64,000 nt of DNA from Delphinus delphis (lineage: Eukaryota; Chordata; Mammalia; Artiodactyla; Delphinidae), in contig NC_082696.1 in the NCBI RefSeq assembly GCF_949987515.2, positions 39,957,126 to 40,021,125 on the forward strand. Direction: 5' to 3'. Position numbers and translations under genes: made by a program. Every line of letters starts with the position of its first letter. The stretch's first letter is position 1. Shown piece by piece: positions 10,801 to 22,326 of the stretch. The notes below the pieces were generated by a model that worked only from the letters and a program-made list of their open reading frames with translations, was not told the origin of the DNA and searched no databases.

Positions 10801-12519
10801 TTGCCCCTCTCTTCATACTCCCTTGGGGTACACCCCTCCATACTGTTCTCTGTCCTCAAACATATAAAGTGCTCTGTGATTTTGACAAGAGAATATTCAT
10901 TATTTCACTGTGATATTCTTTACTGTAGATGATCACTGTTTTTTAATAAAATACTTTAAAGAAAGGAGTCTTTTTGATGTTTCTTTGGGAAAATGAGCAA
11001 TTCAGTGTTGTGAGGTGCTGAGCCATGCTGTTGACTTAGAGGTTTTCAAGTCCTTTGTGAAAAAAACCATTGAATTGAAATAAGGGGCCCAGCGACTCTG
11101 GCTGGTAGAGACAGGCCTGAGCACGAGTCAGGGGGTGCAGGCATGAGCTTGACTATCTTTAGCCCATTAGGCTTAAAAAATCTTTTGAAACCAGAATCAG
11201 CTATGCCAAGATGTTATCCTGGGACAAAAACATATTAAGCTGTTAATTGTCACTGAAAGGTATACTAAAAATACATTTAACCTGATAACCCCACTTGTTT
11301 TTATTTCCAATAAGACAGAATAAGAAGGACAGTGCTCTTGGATGATATTCTAAAAGTTCAGTTATATAATAGATTGTTCAGAGCCCTCTGTGTGAAAAAT
11401 AGTTGTTTCAAGTTTACAACATGTAAATATGACTGTGTGTATTTATATTCTGCATGCATGTCTCTATATCTGTAATCAAAGATTATATCCAACCTATCAG
11501 TATGGAATGCAAACTTTACTTGGACCACTGATATTTCCAAGATTCTTAAGCTATTTACTAAAAATGTGATGCTTGCTTTCTGCCTTATGTATAATCAGTG
11601 ACAGATTTCTAACTGGTGTTCAAGGTGTTTACTACCTCAGTCTACATATTTACGAACACAATTTTGTTTATACATATTCAGTTGTTCTTACACTTGCATA
11701 GCTGTCTCCATAATGTTGATTTACAGGTGCATGAATAAAAAATATGCTCTTGAATGTAAATCAAAGTAAGACACAATTTAAGTATTAAATTTCGAATTTG
11801 ATCGAAAGTTTGTTTCCTGCTGGATTTACTTATTTAACAGAAAAAGTTTACTTATTTAATAGAAATTTACTTATTTAATAGAAATGTAATTTACAAAATG
11901 TAATTTACAAAATGGCAGTGTGAATTTATAAAGTTCAATAAAGATAAGTTAAAAGAGATGTATACAGGACCAAACATTTAACTAATTGAGCTAAACAAAA
12001 TCTTGAGAGAATGGATGTCTATATAAGATGGCAGAAAAACATTAAACAGAGCTTATAGTGAATCACAAGCTGAATTTTAGTCACACAAAATTCACAGTTT
12101 GAAAAAAAGGAAGAGTAAGCATGACATTGAGAGACAGTGAAAAACAGAATACTGACAGGGCCCATCTATCAAAGGTCTATGAAAACCTTTGTTTCCATTT
12201 TTTTGTAAACAGAATGGAATTTTTTAGAAAATGTAGGTCAATATTGTCTTACCATTCCAGGGCTTCACCAACATTTACTACTCTTCTTTATTTTAAAGAA
12301 ATGTTAAGTTTTAAATAATGCCACATTTACCTTTGACATCTTGGGAAAGTCTTAGCTACCTTAACCGTTTCTCACGATTTCCCCCATTTCTATTTTTTCC
12401 CTTTTCTGATCTCTGCTCCTTTCCTAAACACCTCACCTAACCCTGACCGCTCACAACTTTTAATAGGATGGGATCTTCGGGAGTCTGTTCCTTGCCTTTT
12501 TCAGTCACTGCAAGAAGCC
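10801..12519. other. Unassigned DNA
   Basis: No gene recognised. The block 11085-11160 is less A+T-rich but has no known match by eye. A short minisatellite lies at 11825-11912. Confidence 0.4.
11825..11912. repeat. Short compound minisatellite
   Basis: Three tandem copies of a 19-22 bp unit beginning 'tttacttatttaa' (11825, 11847, 11866) are followed directly by two exact 14-bp units 'tgtaatttacaaaa' (11885-11898, 11899-11912). Confidence 0.9.
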
Positions 12520-12717
12520 CTGTTAAGCCTGTCAGATAAAAGTACAAGACACAACTTAAATTTGATTTTCAGATAAATATATGATTTTTTTGGTATAAGT
12601 ATATCCCATGCTATGGTTGGGATACACTTATACTGAAAGTAAGTATTCCTTACTTTTCTGTAATTCAAATTTAATCTATAGTCCTTTATTTTATTTGCTA
12701 AATCTGACAAGCCTATC
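12520..12717. mobile_element. Palindromic DNA-transposon remnant (MITE type)
   Basis: The two halves are inverted copies of each other. Outer parts include 'gcctgtcagat' (12528) and 'atctgacaagcc' (12702). The inner pair 'tataagtatatccca' and 'tgggatacacttata' matches at 14 of 15 positions around a centre near 12615. The structure is that of a non-autonomous DNA transposon. I cannot name the family. Confidence 0.65.
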
Positions 12718-13610
12718 TGTTGGACTATTGCCACAACACAGGAAATGCCACCCACAGCTGATCCTAACTGTTTTGCCGTAAGCCTGCTTTTGGTTTTAAG
12801 GTTCGTTGGATTTGCTGGCAAAATAACCACTCGTTTCACACAAATAAACAGTTCTGATCAATTCTTTAATGAAAAGTGATTTGGCTTAATTTTAATATAC
12901 AATCATTAGAAGGAAAGGAATAAGAATATTAGAGAAACATAATAGGATATACATCACCAAATTGGGCCGGCACCCACGTCCAGATCCAAACAGCAGTTGG
13001 AAAGTCCCAAGTAACAGCAATCTGGAGCCCGGGGTCCCAGGCGGTGCATCCACCCCATGGGTGAGACTTCAGATTGGAGTTCTGGGGGCTTCCACTTATA
13101 ATTCCAGGCCACAAACTGATATTATTAGTTTGTGCACAAAAATGCAGCTCTGGTTCAGTTGTAACAATGCTGTTAATTTCATCTTGAGTCACAAGACTTT
13201 CCAGACCCCGGGGGACTGCCCAGGTCCCCAGGGCTCAAGAAATTCCAAGACCCGCTCCCTTTCTTATTGTAAGCGCCGTTTGACTTGTTAGTAGCAATTG
13301 TTAGGTGTGCAAGAAGGTGCGCAGTCCAGGCAAGGTCACAGGTTGATCAGAAGCCTGCTTCTGCCTCTGAAGCCTGAACAAGACTACTTTATTAATTTTC
13401 CCAACACCAACCACGACATATATTTAGGAATGATTGTCCCAGGAGGAGGTGTTTCAGGTGACAGTCGTCACTGTACTTTGGAAGAAGCTGGGGTGGTGGC
13501 AATAATCATTAATCATCTTAATTCAGTTTTCTGGTGGTTCAAACACACCTTGAAGAGTTGCTTAGTTTTTCAGCAACTTAGGTGAAACTTAGCATGTCTA
13601 ATGATATTTC
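12718..13610. other. Unclassified block with GC-rich centre
   Basis: Roughly 12960-13290 is clearly richer in G+C than its surroundings. It contains an 87-codon minus-strand frame (12929-13192) and a 109-codon plus-strand frame (12962-13291), neither recognised. An unclassified retroelement or retrocopy fragment is possible, but I see no poly-A or target duplication. The frame at 13298-13585 is likewise unrecognised. Confidence 0.4.
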
Positions 13611-14087
13611 TGGTTATTTTTAGGTGATCAAAAAATTTTTATCTTTATTTTAAAAATCGGTTTTAATTTAGTAATGACTATGTCCTGTATAGAATAATGG
13701 TCAAATGCTTATAGCTTTTAAAAAATTTTATGGCTTTTCTCCTTGTCTAGCATGGGACTTCTGAAGACTACCCCCCCGCCCCAAAGTAGAAAAGATCAGA
13801 CAGTTTCTCCTTCATTTACCTACCTGTCTTCTCCACTCAAAAGGCTGCTTCTGGCTTATTTGGTTTAAACATGGGTGGAGGAAGAATAGTGGGAAAAGAA
13901 GGAGTAGAGGTAAGGGGTGAAACATTTATGAATTTTCTAGGACTAAATGGTCTAGCATTGGCACCACTGGGCTTGGAATATGTTCTAATTAAAGGACACT
14001 TTGAGATTCCTAACTTGTTATGAATTTCTAGCTTTAAGGTCCCCTAGTCATGGGGGTCTCCATCTGCCTGTTTCTTTGTTTTCTTAA
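13611..14087. other. Unassigned DNA left of the LTR
   Basis: No gene or repeat identified. Confidence 0.4.
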
Positions 14088-14091
14088 TATC

Positions 14092-14764
14092 TGTTACTGA
14101 ACTAAATTTGGGTCCACTCACCCATACACCGTAAAGCTAATCTACTGACACCAGGTTGTGGTGAAGGAAAGTGTAGCATTTATTGCAGGCACCAAGCAAG
14201 GAGTACAGGTGGCTAATGTTCAGAAGACCCAAACTCCCTCTTTTAGGGAAGAGTTTTTAAAGGCAAAGTGAGGGAGGGTAGTCACAGGATGCATGGTCAG
14301 CTCCTGCAGAATTCTCTGGTTGGTAGGGAGGTAACAGGGCAGTGTCACAGAGGTTAACATTATCAATCCTCAGGCTCCAGCCATTGTGGCGGCTGTGCCT
14401 CATTATCGTCGTGTGGTTAGCTTCTTCTATCTGGTGGGGGTTTTAGTGTCTGTAAAGCGACTCAGGCATGTGCATCACACACTGTTATCTATGTCCTTCA
14501 GGGAAGAACTAAAGATTCTGTGACTGCTGTATGGCTGATTTACTATTAAATTGTTACTAGTTCTCCTAGTCCAACTGCCATTTTTTTTTTTTTTACTACA
14601 TGTCCACATTCTTTCAATTGTTCATTCTTCAGCTAGCCGTCTGTGACTCAGGGAAGGCCTGGGAGACTAAAGCTTTTCTACAAACAAGAGGTAGGCAGAG
14701 GACATTGTGGTGGGGTGGGGGCCATCTGTCCTGGAATGGCCCCATAGAGTCCTGTTAGATTACA
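14092..14764 (-). mobile_element. Solo LTR of an endogenous retrovirus (class I type)
   Basis: A 673-bp block bounded by TG...CA: on the minus strand it begins 'tgtaatctaaca' at 14764 and ends 'cagtaaca' at 14092. A polyadenylation signal 'aataaa' in minus-strand sense lies near 14179-14184, giving the orientation. The 4-bp duplication 'tatc' at 14088-14091 and 14765-14768 fits gammaretrovirus-like (ERV1) integration. No internal viral region flanks it on either side, so it is a solo LTR left by LTR-LTR recombination. A T15 stretch at 14580-14594 is a late local expansion. It encodes no protein. Confidence 0.85.
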
Positions 14765-14851
14765 TATCTATCTTTTTATCACTAGGCAAGCTATGGTCCA
14801 TTCCAAGCTTCCTTCTTCTGAGTTCTTTCTACCATTCTAGGTTGTCCTTTT

Positions 14852-15526
14852 TTTTTTATTGGGGTATAACTGCTTTACAGTGTTGTGTTAGTTTCTGCTA
14901 TACAATAAAGTGAATCAGCTACCTGTATACATATGTCCCTTCCCTCTTGGACCTCCCTCTCCAACCCCCATCCCATCCATCTAGGTCATCACAGAACACC
15001 GAGCTGAGCTCTCTGTGCTATACAGCAGATTCCCACTAGCTATCTATTTTCCACATGGTCGTTTATTTATGTCAAACCTAATCTCCCAATTCATCCCACC
15101 CTCCCCTTCCCCCACTGTGTCCATATGTCTGTTCTCTACGTCTGTGTCTCTATTCCTGCCCTGCAAATAGGGCAGTACCATTTTTTCTAGATTCCACATA
15201 TATGCATTAATATATGATATTTGTCTTTCTCTTTCTCTGACTTACTTCACTCTGTGTGACAGACTCTAAGTCCATCCACATCTCTACAAATGACAACCCA
15301 ATCAAAAAATGGGCAGAAGACATAAATAGACATTTCTCCAAAGAAGACATACAGATGCCCAAGAGACACATGAAAAGATGCTCAACATCACTAATTATTA
15401 AGAAATGCAAACCAAAACTGCAGTGAAGTATCACCTCACACTGGTCAGAATGGCTATCAACAAACCTACAAACAATAAATGCTGGAGAGGGTGTGGAGAA
15501 AAGGGAACGCTCTTGCACTGTTGGTG
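14852..15526. mobile_element. Twin-primed (inverted) L1 fragment
   Basis: 14852-15294 is L1 3'UTR on the minus strand and 15295-15526 is late ORF2 on the plus strand ('aacccaatcaaaaaatgggc' up to 'gcactgttggtgg'). The junction is at 15294/15295. The flanks 'gtcctttt' (14844-14851, 15527-15534) match. This head-to-head order is the known product of twin priming. Compared with the L1 at 35298-40633, about 280 bp of sequence between the two segments is missing. Confidence 0.88.
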
Positions 15527-15534
15527 GTCCTTTT

Positions 15535-16220
15535 GAAGAGCAATGTATATGAGCATTATTTCGTCATACTGTGAGCATATTTTGTTCATGGGGAACATTT
15601 ATCTATCCTTGTCCCTGTCAAAGGTACAAAGTAAAGCTTAATCCCAGTGTTCCTCTCTGAGTAGCTGCGTTGATTGTCCTTTAGATCCTCATGCATGAGT
15701 AGGTACCAGTCTACTCTGACCCACAGCTCCAACAGTCACAATACAAGCTTTTCCCATGGTCTCATCGAGCCTTTTCTCTTGGCATGAGATGCAAAAAAGC
15801 CACTCCAGCCTGCCTTTTCTCCATGGTGGAACTCAAAGTGCACCTCATTCTCTTACCCCAAATCTTTAGATCCTTAATGTGGATGAGGAAAAATAATTGC
15901 AAAAATTTTTTTGGAACTGTCCTTTGCAAATATGGAATTACCAACCTGTATTGGATATGAAAATGTTGACTTCTATTTTCTTGGGGCCCTGAGTGAAACA
16001 GACTAAAGTCAAAGACTTAAATGGTTTAATTTAGACAGACTGTTAAGTGTATTTACCTAGATTCTTTGACGTTCTTAGAATTAGCAGGTAAACATTATGG
16101 ATTCAGGTTAAAATTTTCAACTCAGTGTCCTTGGACACAATCAACTGAGACTGTGACGTTGTACACAAAGCAGATTGCCACTGATCCATGACTTAGTCCA
16201 GTTAGAATGTCTGTGGATGT
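15535..16220. other. Unassigned DNA
   Basis: No gene or repeat recognised. Confidence 0.4.
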
Positions 16221-16236
16221 CCTCAGCTCATTTCTT

Positions 16237-16451
16237 TTTTTCTTTTTTTTTCTTTTTTCTCGGTATGCGGGCCTCTCACTGCTGTGGCCTCTCCCGTTGC
16301 GGAGCACAGGCTCCGGACGCGCAGGCTCAGCGGCCATGGCTCACGGGCCCAGCCGCTCTGCGGCACGTGGGATCCTCCCGGACCGGGACACGAACCCGTG
16401 TCCCCTGCATCGGCAGGCGGACCCTCAACCACTGCGCCACCAGGGAAGCCC
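16237..16451 (-). mobile_element. Cetacean-type SINE, short form, young
   Basis: Minus-strand copy with a T/C-rich tail at 16237-16260 and head 'ccaccagggaagcc' at 16437-16450. The 16-bp duplication 'cctcagctcatttctt' is perfect (16221-16236, 16452-16467), indicating recent insertion. Confidence 0.96.
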
Positions 16452-16467
16452 CCTCAGCTCATTTCTT

Positions 16468-17957
16468 AATCAGCGACTTTTGTAAAAGTAGTGAGGACAG
16501 AAATATTTTAGAGATTAGTTCTTATATATACATAGACCGTTTTCTAAAGAAAGGATACTTAGGGTCAATACTTGAGCATTTACCCTTTAGAAAGGGAAAA
16601 ATTCAGAGTGTAAAAATATAAAATAGTACATTGGCATTCATAGCAGGATGCTTGCATTGACAAAATTTATAGTGTTTTTGAAGAGAAGTAATGAGAACTT
16701 CTTTGCAGCTTCAGTAGCAATGTATAATACAGCACAATGAAAAATGGTATTTTAATTTTCATGCATGACCTCCACCAGAAGTGTTAATCCTGTGCTAGAC
16801 CCTATAATTCTCCAACTGTTTGAGGTGAAAGAAAAATGATATTCCATGTCTTTCACAGCTAGAGCATATGTTTTGGAGAATCTAGAGGGTGGAAGAATTC
16901 ATGTATTAAAGAGCAAGGCCCACCTGGAAAAATCCAAGTGTTTTACAATTGAACAGGACATTAAGCAATGGATTATTCCATCAAGTACTAAACTTAAGAG
17001 CAAGTGCTGCATTTAAAATAGGTTAAAAGGTAAAATTATTAAAATTTGATTATATTTACCAAAGACATTATTACAGTGATTAAAGTTTTGAAGGTATATT
17101 ACTTAAAATAGTCAAAGCATTTTGCCACAGTCAAAAGTTTTTACAAAAGGTGAATTTAAAGGGTGCATAAGAATTTCTGTGTTAGATAGGAAGATCAGGT
17201 TTATAAATAAGATATGTTAGTTCTGAGAGACCCAAATGTAGGACTTAGAAACTGAATGTGCCTTGTGTCATTACCCTGAGGACAGATAAAACATAACTCA
17301 AACTATTGACGTCGTCTCTGATAATACCTAGAAAGTGTCCTCTTTCCTCAGAATGACTGTTAATTTCAAGTTTATGAGGGAAATGAGTCAGAGAGACACA
17401 CAAGCTCACCTCAAGCTTTGTTATCTGAAAGACAGTCATACATGAAGGTCAGATGAAGTTCAGGAGCTCAAATATCCACAGGGGACTTTTGGGAAAATTG
17501 ATAAAGCAAACAGCTTATGAGTTCATAGAATGGCACTGACTCTGAGGCTTAGCGTGAGAGAAACTCTGGAAAAGGGTGCATCCTGGAATCCACAAAAAGA
17601 GGCATTAAGCACCCAGCTCCTGCTGACTATAGCCATGTAGGCTAACAGCCTAGCATCACTGCATTTTCTAATTTTTCAAAAAAAAGGAACATGGATTTTT
17701 ATGTGAAAATTTTCAGTGGTTGAACATTAGGAAGGAATGCAATACTTTTTGAACACCAATGGCCAAACGGAACCCATCAATGGTCTTGGTGTGCCTGGGA
17801 GATGCTCATTTGAGACCACTGGTCTTTATTTATCTGTGTGTCTCAGAGTGTTGTCCTTGGCCCACATGCCTCAAAATCACCCCAGACTCCTGAATCTTCT
17901 AAGATTCCAGTCTGCTCCCATGAGCACCCTTTACTGCTCTTTATAGTCACAACCCTT
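16468..17957. other. Unassigned DNA
   Basis: No gene or repeat family recognised. Short open frames at 17245-17439 and 17737-17946 lack motifs. Confidence 0.4.
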
Positions 17958-19425
17958 GTTTGCATGAAACTATTAACAAAATGAAAAGGCTGCTTACTGA
18001 ATGGAGAAGGTATTTGCAAATGGTAAGGCTGATAAGGTGTTAATATCCAATGTATACAAAGAACTCAAACAACTGAGCACCAAAGAAAACAACCAACCAA
18101 TTAAAAAATGGGAAGAGGCCTGAATAGACCATTTTCCAAAGAAGACATACAGATGGCCAACAGACACATGAAAAGATCCTCAATGTCACTAATCATCAGG
18201 GAAATGCAAATCAAAAGCACAATGAGATATCACCTCACACCCGTCAGAATGGCTATTATCAAAAAGATAACAAATAACAAGTGTTGGCAAGGATGTGGAG
18301 AAAAAGGAAGCCTCATGCGCTGTTGGTGGGATTGTAAATTGGTGCACCCACTGTGGAAAACAGTATGGGGATTCTTCAAAAAATTAAAAATAGAACTACT
18401 ATATGATCCAGCAGTTTCACTCCTGAGTATTTATCCAAAGAAAACAAAAACACTAATTTGAAAAGATATATGCACCCCTGTGTTCATTGCAGCATAATTT
18501 ACAAGAGCAAAGATATGGAAGCAACCTAAGTGTTCATCTATATATTAATTGATAAACAAGGTGTGATATATATATGTATAATGGAATATTGCCCAGTCAT
18601 GAAAAAGAATGGAAATCTTGCCATTTTCAACAACATGGATGGACCTAGAGGGTATTATGCGAAGTGAAATAACTCAGGCAGAGAAAGACAAATCCTGTAT
18701 GATTTTACTTATATGTGGAATCTAAAAAACAAAACAAATGAACAAACATAACAAAACAGAAACCGACTCATAGATATAGAAAACAAAAAAGTGGTTGCCA
18801 AAGGGGAGGAGTGTGGGGGTAGGAGAGAAATAGGTAAGGGACATTTAAGTGACTTCCAGTTACAAAATAAATGAGCCATGGGGATGAAATGTACAGTGTG
18901 GGGAATATAGTCAATAATTATGTAATATTTTTGTATGGTGAGAGATGGTAACTAGACTTACCCTAGTGATCATTTTGAAATGTATTGAAATATTGAATCA
19001 CTATGTTGTATAACAGGAACTAACATAGTGTTGTAGGTCAATTACACTTCAAAAACAAGCACACAATTAACTCATAGAAAAAGAGATCAGATTTGTGGTA
19101 CCAGAGGTGGGGTTTGGGAGTAGGGGGAATTGGACGAAGGTAGTCAAAAGATAGAAGCTTCCAGTTATCAGATAAATAAGTACTGATACTAGGGATGTAA
19201 TGTAAAGTACAATAAATATAATTATCACTGCTGTATGTTATATATATGAAAGCTATTAAGAGAGTAAATCTTAAGAATTCTGATCACAAAGAAAAATTTT
19301 TTTTTTTCTTTTTATTTTGTGTCAAAATGGGACGATGGATATTCACTAAACTTACTATGGTAATATTTCATGATGTATGTAAATCAACTTTATGCTGTAC
19401 ATCTTCAGTTTATTGTGCATAGAAG
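17958..19425 (+). mobile_element. L1 3' fragment: late ORF2 and 3'UTR
   Basis: Late ORF2 begins near 17958 ('gaaactattaacaaaatg'). The frame 18108-18461 shows '[18 protein letters not shown]', '[15 protein letters not shown]' and '[15 protein letters not shown]', which is the ORF2 C-terminal region with its Cys motif. The 3'UTR follows to about 19425 and again has two related tandem modules. ORF2 is frameshifted. No clear target duplication was found. Confidence 0.85.
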
Positions 19426-20035
19426 AACAGTTCCTGACTGGGAGTATTCAAACCACTAGTGGAATGAAGCACAGAGGCATGTTGTTCTAGGACAGCTTAT
19501 ACAGTGGAAACATGGAAGCTGTTTAATCTTTATAATGATTGGTTGTAGCATTAGGGTTTTTCCAATGACAGGGGATTGGCTAAAAGATTATGTCATTTTT
19601 GGAAAACAATTTAGGTGTTGTTTATGATTTTCAGAGGCATTTACAAGAAACAACACAAATTAAATTTTGCTTATGTTGCAGGATAAGCTAAATTAGGTTT
19701 CACTTACCTGGATTTGTGTGTTCAAGGAATTTTTCAACTCTGGTGTCCATTTTGTATTTTATTTTGACAGAGATGATGATTAAACACATAATGAAGGTAA
19801 CTTTCCCTGTGCCAAATAAAAGTCTAAGCCTGTGGTTTGAATGTACATAGGCATAAATTGTGATATTCCTAAAATAAATCTCCTCCTCTTCCCCCTCCCC
19901 TCCACTCCCTCTCCCTCCTTCTTCACTGCAGAGAATTTAAAACATTTCTGTAAATTATTTGGCATTTTCCCATGAAAAACTGGAGCCTAATTTCCCTCCT
20001 CATGAATGTAGGAATGTAGGCCAACCTTAATAGCT
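19426..20035. other. Unassigned DNA with pyrimidine-rich stretch
   Basis: 19885-19922 is a C/T-rich tract. Nothing else is recognised. Confidence 0.4.
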
Positions 20036-20225
20036 TTCATATATAACATACAGCAGTGATAATTATATTTATCGTGCTTTACATTACATCCCTAGTATCA
20101 GTACTTATTTATCTTATAACTGGAAGTTTCTATCTTTTGACTACATTCGTCCAATTCCCCCTCCCCCCAAACCCCACCTCTGGTACCACAAATCAGATCT
20201 CTTTTTCTATGAGTTAATTGCTTCT
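20036..20225 (-). repeat. L1 3'UTR fragment, antisense
   Basis: Aligns by eye with 7105-7345 ('cagcagtgataattatattt', 'acttatttatcttataactg', 'aaatcagatctctttttct'). It lacks the MITE present in the other copy. Confidence 0.8.
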
Positions 20226-20234
20226 AATTATTAG

Positions 20235-20600
20235 AATGGGTTGAGAGTGGCACTGTGTGGGTTTTCATGCTAGATCATAAAAGGCATATACCTTCTGCTT
20301 AACCTCTTTCTCTCTCTCCCTTTGTCTTTCAGAACTTGTGCTTTTTATAGTAAGAAGTCCAGCTACCCTGAAGCAACCATTCTAAAGAGACCATATTGAG
20401 ACTGTACATAAGAGAAAGATGCCTAAGGAGGGGCTCTTCTAGACTCCTGTTGTTTGAGCTCTCTAATTATCAACCTACCAACATCAATAGGTGGGTGAAT
20501 AAGCCTTTGGATGACTCCACTCCTCTGCATGCAATCAGACTTCTTCTGAACTTTTGGAAAAGCTCAAACTTTTTTATTGCCTTCAACTTCATCTTCTCCC
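20235..20600 (+). repeat. MaLR (MLT/MST-type) LTR fragment
   Basis: The order 'gagagtggcactgtgtgg', 'ctagatcataaaaggcat', a CT-rich 'tctctctctccc' block and 'agcctttggatgactcca' resembles old MaLR LTRs. Strongly diverged. Family and limits are uncertain. Confidence 0.5.
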
Positions 20601-22274
20601 ACTCAAAGTGTCAACCTCCATCCTAAATGCTTCCCAGTCTTCCCGAAACATAGACTTTACCTCTGACAATTGTTATCTCTCCTGTCATACCCCTAGTCAA
20701 TGACAGTATAAGACCAAGTTAGCTCCTTAAGATATACAAAGCTGGTTATTTTCTCAGGTGGAACTGGAAAAAAGGGTTGCTAGCATTAGTTTACTTCTTT
20801 CTTAATAACTCACCTTGGTGGATCTGAGTAGAATCAATGAACCTGAATTGTTCAGAAGGATGCTCTGGGGGTACTTATGCATTGCATTGGAAGTTTGGGC
20901 ATTTAGAGATGGTGCTTTCTGTTGCTTTTTAATTCCCTGCAGAATATAATACAGTGAAGCTTCAATGAATTGGAACATATGGAATATGGTTATTAACAAA
21001 CATCATTTTGAATTTAACATTTACTAAATTTTGTTCTTGATTTTGTTTTATCTTGATTTTAATTATACATTTTAATAAAAATGTATTTAATCTCTCCTTG
21101 ATGCCTGGGGACACAATAAATATCCTCAGGCTTACTGCTCTCAATCTTAGAACTGAACCTGTATTGACTGCAAGATAGCCTAAAAAGTTACCTGTAATAT
21201 GTTATTATCACTAGGTTGCAAAATATTTTTCTATTAAATGAGAATAAGGATCCTTCAGAAATTACAGAGAAGACATTATGTGGTTGTTAGCAAAGATATG
21301 GACTTCTGGGAAAATTTCTTAACAAACTTTCATCTTGGCTTGTGACTCTTGAGAGATCCTAGAGCCAGAGAAACCAAAGTGATGTAGCAGCCTTTTCTAA
21401 AAGCGGGCTTTTATTTCTGTATTTATTTATTTATTTATTTAAAAGCAGTCCTTCTCCTCTTCTTGTTTTCAGAAGAGACAGACCATTCTTACAAAACTGG
21501 GACTGGTTAACCATCATCCCTCCTATTTTAACTCAAGGCCTGGTGGGCGGTTGTCTCCCGTATGAAAGTTACTTAGCAGACGTGCTGGACTCTGCCAAGA
21601 CAGAGAGAGAGGGACTGGGAACAGATGACAAAGGTAAGACGAGGCGTGCAGAGGCAGCATGGCAAAGATGTATGACTTTTCTGTGCTTCTGGGAAACAGT
21701 GCAAAATGTTGACTGAGGTTAAACAATCATGGTAATACTTAGTTTTAAAATGAAGAGGACTGAGTCTTAAGAGCTGGAATGACACTTCTAATAACCAAAG
21801 GTGACAGAAAAAATGAATAGAATCAAACTGAACTGCCACTAAAGATGACTGCCATTCGGCAGAAAAGGGGTGAGGGATGGTTAACAGATCAGATTCGTAG
21901 AAGTTATTGGAAAATAAGATTGTTCCATGTTTATACCCCTGTGAGTCAAGTCTATTCAGTCAAACTGAATATACTTCTTTGCACACTGTCTCTTGTGATT
22001 TGTCTTTTTGTCCTAAAAATAGGTGTTGAAACAACACTGATTAACTGTAGTCTGGTGAGTGGGTTCTATTTCCTAGAGGTTTTATTGGCTATTGATGTGT
22101 GGTAATGGCACCTTCAATATATAGACTAATTTTTCCCATCACTCATGAAATAAACTAAGAGCAAGGCGGGAATGTGGAGATTATAATGACAACAAACGTA
22201 GAAAAATATCACAGTGAGGAAAGAATTAAGCTTGTAAATATAAAGAGGTATTAGGCAAACTTTATTGGTCAGTA

Positions 22275-22276
<2 letters not shown>
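20601..22276. other. Unassigned DNA
   Basis: No gene recognised. A (TTTA)n run of about 20 bp lies at 21420-21440. Frames at 21523-21839 and 21845-22105 lack motifs. Confidence 0.4.

Positions 22277-22324
<48 letters not shown>
22277..22324. repeat. (TG)n microsatellite
   Basis: About 24 pure TG units, the longest uninterrupted dinucleotide run in the window. Confidence 0.96.

Positions 22325-22326
<2 letters not shown>

Noticed and set aside
12121..12318. Short plus-strand frame as a small gene
   Set aside because: Low-complexity content, no motif and a length expected by chance in this composition.
14092..14764. Part of a provirus with retained viral genes
   Set aside because: Matching 4-bp duplications directly flank a single LTR, and no retroviral gag, pol or env-like frame lies on either side.
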